Shown: positions 42,954 to 51,339 of the stretch, piece after piece
Position numbering within the stretch: position 1 is the stretch's first letter
Layout: each line of letters starts with the position of its first letter
DNA from: Bacteroidales bacterium
Lineage (GTDB): Bacteria; Bacteroidota; Bacteroidia; Bacteroidales; Muribaculaceae
NCBI GenBank assembly: GCA_900770215.1
Contig: CAAGJW010000070.1
Coordinates: forward strand, 1-54,062
Direction of reading: 5' to 3'
Length of the DNA stretch: 54,062 nucleotides
Position numbers and translations under genes: made by a program
The notes under the pieces: generated by a model
What the model was told of the DNA's origin: nothing
Databases searched by the model: none
What the model saw: only the letters and a program-made list of their open reading frames with translations

Positions 42954-44783
42954 TTAATATTTTCTTCTATAAGCACCCTGGCGGCCCTTCTTGGCAACCT
43001 TGTTGCCCGAGCCCACGGGGGTGATGTTGGAAACCTCGGTGGCAATCGAAGCCGAAGCACCGGTTGCGGTGGTGATGACCGGCTTGCGCGACGTGCTGTC
43101 CATGCCAGCCGAGAGCACCTCGCTCGGTATCTGGATAGCATAGTGAGCGGCGCGGTCGGGCCAGCTGATGGTGTGCTCGGTGTTGCTTGCACCCTGGTAG
43201 TGGGTGACGGTGAGGCCCAGGCGCTTGATGTCGAAGAAGCGCATGCCCGTGTGCACGGTCCAGATGCGGCGATAGTGCTGTATGCACTGCTCCCAAGGTA
43301 TCATGTAGTCTTCAAGACGATACTTGGAGCTTGGGCACACCTGGTCGATCTTGATGGTCTTCATGATGCCAAACTGGCGGCCGCCGCTCTTGCTGCTGCC
43401 CTGAGCCGAGTAGAACTTCTCGATGAGGGCCGGAGTGAGCTCAACCTCGCTGCTCGAGTGGTTGGCATTCTTGTGCCACGAGTCGTCGACAATCTTGATG
43501 TCGCGGAAGCAAGCTGCGGTGTCGCCCATGAAGAGCTCGGCCTCGGCGCGGCACAGCAGGGTCTCCTCGGTGTTGAACTCAGAGCGTATCATGTGCACGT
43601 AGCCAATGCCTGCGAGCTTGTCGGTGTACTCAAACTGCTCGAAGCAGGTGCCGGCAAAGTAGGAACCGTAGCTGGCACCGCCAGCAGTGCCGCACACGCC
43701 CTGGAACATGGGGTGCATGGCGAAAGTCTCGCCTGTGGAGCCGTTGCGCCAGGTCACGTTCTCCCAAGTGGGGCCGGGGCCTTGAATGGTGGCACGACGG
43801 GCCTCGCGGTTGCACGCGTAGCGGCTGCTCGACACGAAGCGGCGCCACCAAGTGCTGTAGGTGGAGATGAGCATCATGTTGCTGGCACGCTCGGTGCCGG
43901 TGAAGTAGCGGCCAATGTCCTTGATATAGTAGAAGTCGGTCTGCATCCAGCCATCCTGGCACAAGGTCGACGGGTCGTTGCCCTTGAAGGCAGCAGTGGC
44001 ATAGGGCACCACCTTGTCATACTCGCGCTTGAACAGGTAGAAACGAGCAGCAAAGGCGTTGGCAGCGGCCTTGTTGAAGTGATACTTGGGAGCGGTGTAA
44101 TACTCGTCGCTCACCAGGTCAAGGCCCTTGAGCAGGTCGGCCTCGATCATGTCGTAGTCGGTGGCCAGGTTGCCACGCTCATATTTTGGTTTCACCGTGG
44201 TCTCGGGCTTGGTGATGTAGGGGATACCCTCAATCTCCTTGCTCAACTCAGGACCGCGATAGGGCAGGCAGAACACGTTGCACAGAATGAAGTGGTGATA
44301 GGCACGTATCAGGTAGGCCTCACCCTTGATGGCATTGAGCTCGGCCTTGGTGCTGGCATCGAGCTTGCCATTGGCATCGGCGCCGTTGGCTTCAAACTCC
44401 TCGGCTTTCTCGAGCACGGCATTGGCCGTAGCGATGGCGCCGTAGCAGCCCGACCACACGCCCGAGGGCGAGTCGTTGTCGGTGGCCATGTTCACGTCTT
44501 CAAAGGCGAAGAGCTGGTCGTCGGCATAGCTGTAGGATTGCAGGTTGTAGCGGTTGCCGTTGGCATCGGGAGCCGTGTTGTCGACGATGTTGTCGGTCGA
44601 GAGCTCGCAAGTGGCGGCATAGTTGGTCGACATGTAGCCCGTGACCAGCAGTTCGCGCAACTGGTCGACCGTGCTCAGATACACACGGGTATCGGGAGTC
44701 TTGTCGAGAAAGTCGCTGCAGGACGAGAGCGACATCATGAGCGCCACTCCTGCTGCGAGAGATATATATTTTGTTTTCTTCAT
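42954..44783 (-). CDS. RagB/SusD family nutrient-uptake outer-membrane lipoprotein
   Basis: A SusD-like lid protein of 609 residues, lipidated at Cys22 (SLSSC). N-terminal SDFLDKTPDTRVYLSTVDQL and the helical NAIKGEAYLIRAYHHFILCNVF segment with YRGPELSKE are diagnostic of the TPR-type SusD fold. It binds the substrate above the SusC barrel. It lies 48 bp downstream of susC in the same operon. With no glycoside hydrolases near and a metallohydrolase next, the ligand may be peptide-like rather than a glycan. Confidence 0.93.
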   Translation of the reverse strand: MKKTKYISLAAGVALMMSLSSCSDFLDKTPDTRVYLSTVDQLRELLVTGYMSTNYAATCELSTDNIVDNTAPDANGNRYNLQSYSYADDQLFAFEDVNMATDNDSPSGVWSGCYGAIATANAVLEKAEEFEANGADANGKLDASTKAELNAIKGEAYLIRAYHHFILCNVFCLPYRGPELSKEIEGIPYITKPETTVKPKYERGNLATDYDMIEADLLKGLDLVSDEYYTAPKYHFNKAAANAFAARFYLFKREYDKVVPYATAAFKGNDPSTLCQDGWMQTDFYYIKDIGRYFTGTERASNMMLISTYSTWWRRFVSSSRYACNREARRATIQGPGPTWENVTWRNGSTGETFAMHPMFQGVCGTAGGASYGSYFAGTCFEQFEYTDKLAGIGYVHMIRSEFNTEETLLCRAEAELFMGDTAACFRDIKIVDDSWHKNANHSSSEVELTPALIEKFYSAQGSSKSGGRQFGIMKTIKIDQVCPSSKYRLEDYMIPWEQCIQHYRRIWTVHTGMRFFDIKRLGLTVTHYQGASNTEHTISWPDRAAHYAIQIPSEVLSAGMDSTSRKPVITTATGASASIATEVSNITPVGSGNKVAKKGRQGAYRRKY

Positions 44784-44831
44784 AATGTTTCTTTAGTTAA
44801 AAGAATATGATGATGATGCTTTGTTAAAGTG

Positions 44832-47800
44832 TTAGAGTCCGAATCTCAGAGTGAAAGTGAACTGCTTGGGGTTGGGCGAAGCCACACCGCCGCTGTTGAA
44901 GTACTCGGGATCCTCGCCGTTGAGCTTGGAGTCGGCATAAATCAGGCACAGGTTGGTAGCAGCCAGCTTGAGCGAGCAGCTGTTGAGACGCATGAAGTGC
45001 AGGAATGCCTTGGGCATGTCGTAGGTGAGCGAAACCTCCTTGAGGCGGATGAAGTCGCCCTTGGCCACACGTGCTGTCGAATAGTTGTAGGCACTATAGG
45101 CACGGCCGAGTGTGGTGTTGAGGTAGTTCTGGCGACGCGATGCGATGGCAGGAATGTCGGTGTAAGCCTCATCGCCTGGCATCACCCAGCGGTTTTTGAA
45201 CTCCTTGGGCATGGCCACCTGGTCGCTGTAGGACGAGGAGAACACTGGGTCGAGACGCAGCTTGTTGCCACCCGAGTAGGTAATAAACACGTTGAGGTGC
45301 AAACCCTTCCACGAGAAGTTGTTGCCAAAACCGCCGCTGATGGTGGGATCGACCGGGCCTTCATACTTCAAGTAGCCCAGCTTCTCATATTCCTGGAAGT
45401 TGAGACCGGTAACCGAGACGTTGCCGTCCTCGTCGATACACTGCGGGATGCCGTGGTTGTCGAGCCCGGCAAACTGGATCGAGAACAGTGCACGGTGCGG
45501 ATAGTTCTGCAAAGCAAAACCGTTGCCAGTGATCAGGTCGATGATGCGGCTGCGCGAGTTGAGCTTGGTGATCTTAGTCTTGGTGTAGGAGAAGGTGAAG
45601 TCGGTAGTCCACGTGAAGTCACTCTCGTTGCGACCCTGAATGTTGCGGGTAGAGAGGGTGAACTCAACACCGTGAGAGGACATCTCGGCCACATTGGCAT
45701 ACTTCGACGAGAAGCCACCCACGCCCTCGGTATAGATGCGACCTATCAGGTCGTAGTTGTTGCGCTTGTACCAGTCGAAGACGAGGTTGATGCGGTTGTT
45801 GGCAAAGCCCAGGTCGGCACCCAGGTCAAGCTCGTGCTTCTTCTCATAGGTGAGCTCGCTGTTGGACAGGGCATTCAGGTCGAGACCCAGCTCCATTTGG
45901 CCGGTTTCCTGGCGCCAGGGGCGAGTAGAATAGTAGAGAGCCTCGGCATTGGCCAGGCTGGTGGGGCCGCTCTCGCCGGTGAGCGAGTAGCTGGCACGCA
46001 GCTTGGCGTGGGTCCAGATGCGCTTCTTGTAGAGGTTGGACTGGATGAACCAGGGCTCCTCGCTCAAGAGCCAAGCTGCCGACACGTTCCACGTGGGCAA
46101 CCAGCGGCTTTGATGCGTCTGGCCCATGAGGTTGCTACCCTCGTAGCGGATGGTGCCGTTGAGGATGTAGCGACCTTTGAAGATGTAGTTGCCGTTGGCA
46201 AAGTAGGCCATGTTGCGGCGATAGGTCTTGGCATCGCTGAAGTAGGCACCGTTCTCCTCGGCCATCTGCTTGAAGAGCTTGTAGTTGAAGGCGGGGATGT
46301 TGCCCTTCTTGTAGTTGATGCCCCAGCCGTCGAAGGCCTGCGAGTAGCGGTCGACACGGCTGGCCTCCATACCGCCGAAGAGGGTGATGGAGTGCTGGTC
46401 GGTCCAGTTCTTGGAATACTGCACGGTGCCACGGAAGTCGTATTGAGACATCGAGTTCTTGGAGTAGAACAGCATACCGCCAGTGGGCAGCACAGTCTCG
46501 GGCTCGGCGTTGGTCACGTCGGGGTCGGTATACAGATAGGAGTTGCTGGCCTTGATGATGGCGTTCTCGGGATCGATACCGGCGCGGTAGGCCTGAGCCT
46601 GGTTGCTGTTTTCAAGCACATAGTGGTTTTGCTCGGCGCTGGTGTAGCGGTAGCTGCCCAAGAGGTTGAACTCGAGGTTCTGGTCTTGCTTCATGATGGG
46701 GCGTATGTTCAACTCGCCCTGGAACTTCAAGTCGGCCACATTGAGGTCGATATAGTTATTCTTCAACTCGTTGAAGATGTTGAACGTGCTGTAGTTGCGC
46801 GTGTAGTAGGAGTCGGGCGCAAGTGTGCGGGCCGTGTTCAAGCAGTAGCTGTAGGGGTTGATGTCGAACGAGCGGCTCACCGAGCCGTTCACCACATCGG
46901 TCTCCTGGCTCAGGGTGCCGGGCGCCTTCTGCTTGCGGTAGGAGTCGCTGTTGAGGATCTTGATTTTCACCTTGGGGCTCAGGTTGTAGATAGCATTGGC
47001 GTTGAAGGTGTAGCGCTCAACGCGGCTGTCCTTGTACCAACCCGGGTCTTGCATGGTGGAGATACTGGTGTAGAACGAGCCCTTGTCGGTACCGCCCGAG
47101 ATGCTCACAGCGTGGTTCTGCATGATGTTGTTGTTGAACAACAGGTCAAACCAGTTGGTGTTGCGCATTTCGGCTTGGCGCAGATAGGCGTTCTTGGCAG
47201 CGGTGGTGTTGGGCAGGCCATACTCGCCGGTCGAGGGGTCGTAGGTGTTGATGAGCTTGTACATCGTGCCGTAGACACCGCTCGAGGTGCCGTTGACCAG
47301 GTTGGCCATTTCGAGCCAGCCCTTCTGCTCCATTTCCTTGTATATACTCATCTGCTCTTGCGAGTTGGAGATGTTGAAGTCGCTGTAGTTGGGTTTCAAG
47401 CGATAGGTGAACTCGCCTGTATAATTTAAAGAGGTGTGGCCCTTGCGACCGGTCTTGGTGGTGATGACGATCACACCGGCATTGGCCTTGGCACCATATA
47501 TAGAGGTGGCCGAGCCATCTTTCAAGACCTGGAAGCTCTGGATGTCGTCGGCATTGAGGCCGGCAACGGCGCTGGCGATAAGTGTGGTGGCATCGCCGCT
47601 CGAGAGGTCGTCGGCACTGATGTCGACGTTGTCTTCCAGAATCACGCCGTCGACCACCCACAGGGGCTTGCTGCTACCATATATAGAGGTAGCGCCACGC
47701 ACGCGGATCTTGGGCGCGGTACCGAAGGTACCTGTCACATTCGACACCGTCACACCGGCGGCACGGCCTTCGAGGCCGCGGCTCACGTCGGCCACGCCCG

Positions 47801-48191
47801 AGAGCTTGGCCTTGTCGGCGTCGACGCTGGTGGCTGCACCGGTGAAGGTGCGCTTGTCGACTTTCTGATAACCGGTCACGACCACCTCGTCGAGTTTCTG
47901 ACCGGCTACTTTCAACTGAATTTTCATGGTGCCAGACTGTGCTGGAACCTCAACTGTCTCATAACCCACCGAAGAAATTACAAGCGTAGCCTTGGCGGGC
48001 ACTGTAAGGGTGAATTTACCATCGAGGTCAGTAGCTGTACCATTTCCTCGGTTGCCTTTCTGAACGACGGTTGCTCCGATAGCAGGCTGATTGGTTTCGT
48101 CAAGCACAACGCCGGTGACCTTGATCTGTGCGACCATGGCCAGCGACGAGACTGACAAAATCAACAGCAAGAGTAACTTTTTAAAACTCAT
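44832..48191 (-). CDS. SusC/RagA family TonB-linked outer-membrane protein
   Basis: A TonB-dependent transporter of 1119 residues from ATG 48191, where a clear signal peptide begins (MSFKKLLLLLILSVSSLAMVAQ). A carboxypeptidase-like regulatory domain follows (VTGVVLDETNQPAIGATVV), then the SusC linker DEVVVTGYQ, a plug with KIRVRGATSIYGSSKPLWVVDG, and a long barrel ending TFTLRFGL. The frame extends 13 codons upstream, but without signal-peptide sense. It is the first gene of the susC-susD-metallohydrolase-DUF4302 operon. Confidence 0.95.
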   Translation of the reverse strand: MSFKKLLLLLILSVSSLAMVAQIKVTGVVLDETNQPAIGATVVQKGNRGNGTATDLDGKFTLTVPAKATLVISSVGYETVEVPAQSGTMKIQLKVAGQKLDEVVVTGYQKVDKRTFTGAATSVDADKAKLSGVADVSRGLEGRAAGVTVSNVTGTFGTAPKIRVRGATSIYGSSKPLWVVDGVILEDNVDISADDLSSGDATTLIASAVAGLNADDIQSFQVLKDGSATSIYGAKANAGVIVITTKTGRKGHTSLNYTGEFTYRLKPNYSDFNISNSQEQMSIYKEMEQKGWLEMANLVNGTSSGVYGTMYKLINTYDPSTGEYGLPNTTAAKNAYLRQAEMRNTNWFDLLFNNNIMQNHAVSISGGTDKGSFYTSISTMQDPGWYKDSRVERYTFNANAIYNLSPKVKIKILNSDSYRKQKAPGTLSQETDVVNGSVSRSFDINPYSYCLNTARTLAPDSYYTRNYSTFNIFNELKNNYIDLNVADLKFQGELNIRPIMKQDQNLEFNLLGSYRYTSAEQNHYVLENSNQAQAYRAGIDPENAIIKASNSYLYTDPDVTNAEPETVLPTGGMLFYSKNSMSQYDFRGTVQYSKNWTDQHSITLFGGMEASRVDRYSQAFDGWGINYKKGNIPAFNYKLFKQMAEENGAYFSDAKTYRRNMAYFANGNYIFKGRYILNGTIRYEGSNLMGQTHQSRWLPTWNVSAAWLLSEEPWFIQSNLYKKRIWTHAKLRASYSLTGESGPTSLANAEALYYSTRPWRQETGQMELGLDLNALSNSELTYEKKHELDLGADLGFANNRINLVFDWYKRNNYDLIGRIYTEGVGGFSSKYANVAEMSSHGVEFTLSTRNIQGRNESDFTWTTDFTFSYTKTKITKLNSRSRIIDLITGNGFALQNYPHRALFSIQFAGLDNHGIPQCIDEDGNVSVTGLNFQEYEKLGYLKYEGPVDPTISGGFGNNFSWKGLHLNVFITYSGGNKLRLDPVFSSSYSDQVAMPKEFKNRWVMPGDEAYTDIPAIASRRQNYLNTTLGRAYSAYNYSTARVAKGDFIRLKEVSLTYDMPKAFLHFMRLNSCSLKLAATNLCLIYADSKLNGEDPEYFNSGGVASPNPKQFTFTLRFGL

Positions 48192-48263
48192 AAGCACTGA
48201 ATAATTAGTTATTGTTTTCTCATTATACACTCAATAGTAAAATTTCGTTAAACTCCTGTCAAA

Positions 48264-48271
48264 CAAATATA
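48264..48271 (-). promoter_or_regulatory. Candidate -7 element of the susC operon
   Basis: TATATTTG on the minus strand matches TAnnTTTG about 73 bp before the susC ATG, giving a leader of about 65 nt. No convincing -33 element lies at the right distance. Confidence 0.4.
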
Positions 48272-48691
48272 GAAAATAGGTTGCAACACACCTCCTCGCT
48301 CGATTTAGTGTATCGGTTCCCTATTGATACTCTTTTAGATTAACAGTTTATTTAACAAAAAGCTTCAATTAGCTAATGCAAAGAAAAACAATTTTTCTTA
48401 TTTACACTAATTTTTATTGTTAAAACTACTCCATTTGTCAAAAAATTTTAGTGTCAGGGGTAGCCAAACACAAAAATTGTGAAATCCTATAGGGCAACCA
48501 CTTTTTGATGTTTTTTACACAAATGTCACAATTAGGCGGACCAAATCGGGCATTTGCGTGGCCATGTCGGGATAAAATGACGCAACGAGGCGCGTTGTGC
48601 TTGCAAATTGCCAGCTTCGACCCTGCCTCACGGCGGGCACGCGTGGGCAAATAAAGCGTGCCTATATAGTAAAGGTGGCACAATTTTTTGC

Positions 48692-48699
48692 TACTTTTG
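48692..48699 (+). promoter_or_regulatory. Candidate -7 element of the RluA-type gene
   Basis: TACTTTTG matches TAnnTTTG. The start site would lie about 20 nt before the ATG at 48728. No clear TTTG is seen 20 bp upstream. Confidence 0.5.
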
Positions 48700-48727
48700 C
48701 GGCGTGAAAAAAAACTGACGATGAGAA

Positions 48728-49444
48728 ATGGAAGTTGTGTATGAAGACAATCACATTATCATAGTGAACAAGGCAGCCGGCGAGATTGTGCAAGGCGACC
48801 GCACCGGCGACGAGCCTGTGGTGGAGACCTTGAAAAAATGGATTAAAGAGAAGTACAACAAACCGGGCAACGTGTTTTGCGGCGTGACGCACCGCATCGA
48901 CCGCCCCACGATGGGCCTGGTGGTGTTTGCCCGCACGAGCAAGGGGCTGAGCCGCATGAACGAGCTGTTTCGCCGCGGCGAGGTGCACAAGACCTACTGG
49001 GCCATTGTGAAGAACCGGCCGCCCAAGCCCGAGGACACGCTCACGAGCTACCTCACTCCCGTGGAGCAGGGCAACCGCACGCTGGTGTGGCCCGAGCCGC
49101 GCCCAGGGGCACAGAAGGCGGTGATGAGCTACCGGGTGATAGGCAGCAGCGAGCGCTACTACCTGCTCGAGGTGAACCTCATGACCGGCCGCAAGCACCA
49201 GATAAGGGCGCAGCTGTCGAGCATAGGCTGCCCCATACGCGGCGACCTCAAGTACGGCTACGAGCGCAGCAACCCCGAGGGGGGCATCTCGCTGCAGAGC
49301 CACCGCATCACCTTTGAGCACCCGGTGTCGCACAAGATAGTCGACGTGACAGCCCCGGTGCCCCACATACCGCTGTGGAAGATACTGGCGGCCGACGCCC
49401 AGCAGCGGCAACAGCAGCAGGAGGGCGACGCAGCCTCGCTGTGA
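48728..49444 (+). CDS. RluA family pseudouridine synthase
   Basis: A 238-residue RNA-uridine isomerase. The catalytic motif HRIDRPTMGLVVFART (55-70) has Asp58 as the nucleophile. LEVNLMTGRKHQIRAQLSSIG and GDLKYGYERS follow, as usual in the RluA family. It lacks an N-terminal S4 domain, so it is of the short type, and whether rRNA or tRNA is the target cannot be told from sequence. It is monocistronic by position. Confidence 0.9.
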   Translation: MEVVYEDNHIIIVNKAAGEIVQGDRTGDEPVVETLKKWIKEKYNKPGNVFCGVTHRIDRPTMGLVVFARTSKGLSRMNELFRRGEVHKTYWAIVKNRPPKPEDTLTSYLTPVEQGNRTLVWPEPRPGAQKAVMSYRVIGSSERYYLLEVNLMTGRKHQIRAQLSSIGCPIRGDLKYGYERSNPEGGISLQSHRITFEHPVSHKIVDVTAPVPHIPLWKILAADAQQRQQQQEGDAASL

Positions 49445-49480
49445 GCACCCTGCCCCACCCCTGTGCAGAAACGAGAGCCA

Positions 49481-49523
49481 CAGCGCGGGAGCCACGATGA
49501 GCAATCACCGGGCTCCCGCGCTG
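49481..49523. terminator. Hairpin between the RluA-type gene and pyrI, probable bidirectional terminator
   Basis: A perfect 13-bp GC-rich stem (49481-49493 with 49511-49523; CAGCGCGGGAGCC/GGCTCCCGCGCTG) sits between the converging genes. A T run is poor on both sides, so termination may be factor-assisted. Confidence 0.55.
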
Positions 49524-49550
49524 TAGCGTGTGGGGGCAAGCCTGCTGCGT

Positions 49551-50012
49551 CTACTTGAGGGTCACCTCGTCTTTGGTGACCAGGCACTCGCAATAGTGGC
49601 AGCGCAGCACCGTGTTGTCGCGGTCGACAACATGGAAATGCGTGTGCATGGGCTCGTTGTTGCTTATGCACTTGGGATTGTTGCACTTCACGATGTCGAT
49701 GAGCTCGTCGGGCAAGGTCACGCGGTGCTTCTCGACCACCTCATAGTCCTTGATGACGTTGATCACGGCATGGGGGGCGATGAGAGCGATGCGGTTGAGC
49801 GTCGACTCGGGATAGGTGACGTCGGCAATCTTGATGATGCCCTTCTTGCCCATCAGGGCGCTGTCGAGGTTGAAGCCTATGGTGACACTGCCCGTGAGGC
49901 TCTTGATGTCGAGCAGGTCGACCACCTTGAACAAAGCGTCGCTGGGAATGTGGTCGATGACCGTGCCGTTGCGCAGGGCAGCCACTGCAAGTTCTTTTTT
50001 ATCTTTTGTCAT
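49551..50012 (-). CDS. pyrI: Aspartate carbamoyltransferase regulatory chain
   Basis: The regulatory subunit of ATCase binds CTP/ATP and tunes the catalytic trimer. From ATG 50012 it has 153 residues, as in E. coli. MTKDKKELAVAALRNGTVID and IPSDALFKVVDLL form the nucleotide-binding half. The zinc site has Cys110, Cys115, Cys138 and Cys141, the same spacing as E. coli PyrI. An upstream in-frame start (50108) overlaps pyrB and is unlikely. It follows pyrB by 71 bp and both share the pyrB leader. Confidence 0.95.
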   Translation of the reverse strand: MTKDKKELAVAALRNGTVIDHIPSDALFKVVDLLDIKSLTGSVTIGFNLDSALMGKKGIIKIADVTYPESTLNRIALIAPHAVINVIKDYEVVEKHRVTLPDELIDIVKCNNPKCISNNEPMHTHFHVVDRDNTVLRCHYCECLVTKDEVTLK

Positions 50013-50083
50013 GATAAGATGTGTAGGAGTTGTGATGTTGGTAGTGTGTAGATGTGTTGTGGAAAGAGGGGGGCGCCCCGTCG

Positions 50084-50995
50084 TCAGTCGATGCCGAGCG
50101 AGCGGCATATGATGGCCTGGCGGGCGTAGAGGCCGTTTTTGGCCTGCTGCACAAAGTAGGCCTTGGGGTTGTCGTCGACATCCTGGCTGATCTCGGTGAT
50201 GCGGGGCAGCGGGTGCAGCACGCGCAGGTTGGGCTTGCTGTGGTCGAGCATGCTGTTGTGCAGGGTGTAGAGACTCTTGGTGCGCTCATACTCCATGAGG
50301 TCGCTGAAGCGCTCACGCTGCACACGGGTCATGTAGAGGATGTCGCTCTGGTTGATAATGTCGGGGCCAAAATCGGTGGTCTCGTGGTAGACGATGCCCT
50401 TCTCGTTGCAGAACTTCTTGTACTGCTCGGGCATGGCCAGCTCCTTGCACGACACAAAGTTGAAGGTGGGGTGCCAGTACCACATGGCCTCGAGCATGGA
50501 GTGCACGGTGCGGCCATACTTGAGGTCGCCCACCAGCGTGATGGTGAGATTGTCGAGATGGCCCTGCGTCTTGTACATGCTGTAGAGGTCGAGCAACGTC
50601 TGCGACGGGTGCTGGTTGGCTCCATCACCGGCATTGATAATGGGCACCGGCGAGAACTCGCAGGCATAGCGCGCCGCACCCTCCAGGTAGTGGCGCATGA
50701 CTATCAGGTCGGCATAGTTGCTCACCATCATGATGGTGTCTTTGAGCGTCTCGCCCTTCGACTGACTGCTGGTCTTGGCGTCGCTGAAGCCAATCACGCG
50801 GCCGCCCAGGCGGTTGACAGCCGTCTCAAAGCTGAGCCTGGTGCGGGTGGAAGGCTCAAAGAAGAGCGTGGCCACGACCTTGCCGTCGAGAATCTTCTGG
50901 TTGGGATTTTTCTCAAACTCGGCAGCACGCTTGAGCAGGTGCACAATCTCGTCCTTGCTCAAATCGGTAATAGAAACCAAACTTTTAGTTTTCAT
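50084..50995 (-). CDS. pyrB: Aspartate carbamoyltransferase catalytic chain
   Basis: PyrB makes carbamoyl-aspartate, the committed step of pyrimidine synthesis. The 303-residue protein has the carbamoyl-phosphate motif FFEPSTRTRLSFETAV (45-60), GDGANQHPSQTLLDLYSM, VGDLKYGRTVHSM and the late LHPLPRITEISQDVDD. All are standard for the class B catalytic chain that pairs with PyrI. It starts 9 nt after the stop of a leader ORF and sits behind a candidate attenuator. Confidence 0.96.
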   Translation of the reverse strand: MKTKSLVSITDLSKDEIVHLLKRAAEFEKNPNQKILDGKVVATLFFEPSTRTRLSFETAVNRLGGRVIGFSDAKTSSQSKGETLKDTIMMVSNYADLIVMRHYLEGAARYACEFSPVPIINAGDGANQHPSQTLLDLYSMYKTQGHLDNLTITLVGDLKYGRTVHSMLEAMWYWHPTFNFVSCKELAMPEQYKKFCNEKGIVYHETTDFGPDIINQSDILYMTRVQRERFSDLMEYERTKSLYTLHNSMLDHSKPNLRVLHPLPRITEISQDVDDNPKAYFVQQAKNGLYARQAIICRSLGID

Positions 50996-51004
50996 ATTGT
51001 GAAT

Positions 51005-51136
51005 TTAAAATAAAAATATTCGGGCACAAAAAAAGCCAACCGCGACCCCCTGTCGGCGACTGACTTCAAGAAAAGGAGAGAAATACCCCGCTTGGTGAAG
51101 ACGACTGCTCCCACGGCGGGCCCACTCTCTCCACAT
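51005..51136 (-). CDS. Candidate pyrBI leader peptide
   Basis: A 43-residue ORF (MWREWARRGSSRLHQ, ending GFFCARIFLF) reads through the pyrimidine tract and the hairpin with T run, and stops 9 nt before the pyrB ATG. An in-frame ATG at 51175 would make it 56 residues, but that ATG lies only about 4 nt after the likely transcription start. Enterobacterial pyrBI has a leader peptide of 44 residues that likewise crosses its attenuator, and both encode a Gly-x-Phe/Phe-Phe-Cys run over the terminator. Coding is inferred from layout, and the ORF could also be chance. Confidence 0.45.
   Translation of the reverse strand: MWREWARRGSSRLHQAGYFSPFLEVSRRQGVAVGFFCARIFLF
51028..51083 (-). promoter_or_regulatory. 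Candidate UTP-sensing attenuator of pyrBI
   Basis: On the minus strand, in order: a 16-nt pure pyrimidine tract TTTCTCTCCTTTTCTT (51083-51068), a hairpin with 6-bp stem GCCGAC/GTTGGC (51057-51052 with 51040-51035, one G-U, 11-nt loop), then seven T (51034-51028). This is a rho-independent terminator inside the 5' leader, upstream of pyrB. In E. coli pyrBI, slow transcription at low UTP in a U-rich stretch lets the ribosome catch up and block the terminator. The same parts are here in the same order. Confidence 0.6.
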
Positions 51137-51184
51137 ATTGAACACTTCAATATGCAACTTGCTGAACGGTGTCATTCCAACAGG

Positions 51185-51192
51185 CAAAGTTA
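51185..51192 (-). promoter_or_regulatory. Candidate -7 element of the pyrBI operon
   Basis: TAACTTTG on the minus strand (51192-51185) matches TAnnTTTG. It would give a leader of about 185 nt before pyrB, enough to hold the attenuator. No clear -33 element is visible. Confidence 0.5.
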
Positions 51193-51287
51193 GGAAATTT
51201 TGCCGTAAAACATTCACCTCGGTTTCTAAAAAATGTAAAGAAAAAACTTTAGGTCGCAATTGTGGTGTGGATTGCAGCGATTTTTAC

Positions 51288-51295
51288 TAAATTTG
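51288..51295 (+). promoter_or_regulatory. Candidate -7 element of the penicillin-binding protein gene
   Basis: TAAATTTG matches TAnnTTTG about 45 bp before the ATG at 51340. TTG at 51260-51262 is a little too far upstream for a standard -33. The position argues against translation from 51262. Confidence 0.45.
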
Positions 51296-51339
51296 CAAGT
51301 TATAACAACGATAGTCAATCAGGAATCAATTCGCAACAG

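Larger units (their letters stand above)
48231..48727. other. Intergenic region between susC and the pseudouridine synthase gene
   Basis: No gene is supported. The half near susC is AT-rich and contains a -7 match for susC on the minus strand (TATATTTG, 48271-48264, no clear -33). The half near the synthase is GC-rich, contains a 7-bp stem (GGCACGC/GCGTGCC, 48636-48642 with 48656-48662) and ends with TACTTTTG (48692-48699), the likely -7 element of the plus-strand gene. Confidence 0.55.

Noticed and set aside
44829..47429. 866-codon plus-strand ORF opposite susC
   Set aside because: It mirrors a high-confidence SusC gene. The open frame is a by-product of codon bias, with no signal peptide, start context or family resemblance.
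48438..48683. 81-codon minus-strand ORF between susC and the RluA-type gene
   Set aside because: It lies in a mixed-composition gap, overlaps the promoter of the plus-strand gene, and its Cys/His/Arg-rich sequence has no recognisable pattern.
51137..51259. Upstream part of the open frame in the pyrB leader
   Set aside because: It extends through and beyond the likely promoter (51185-51192), so it cannot be transcribed with the leader. Only starts at 51175 or 51136 were considered.
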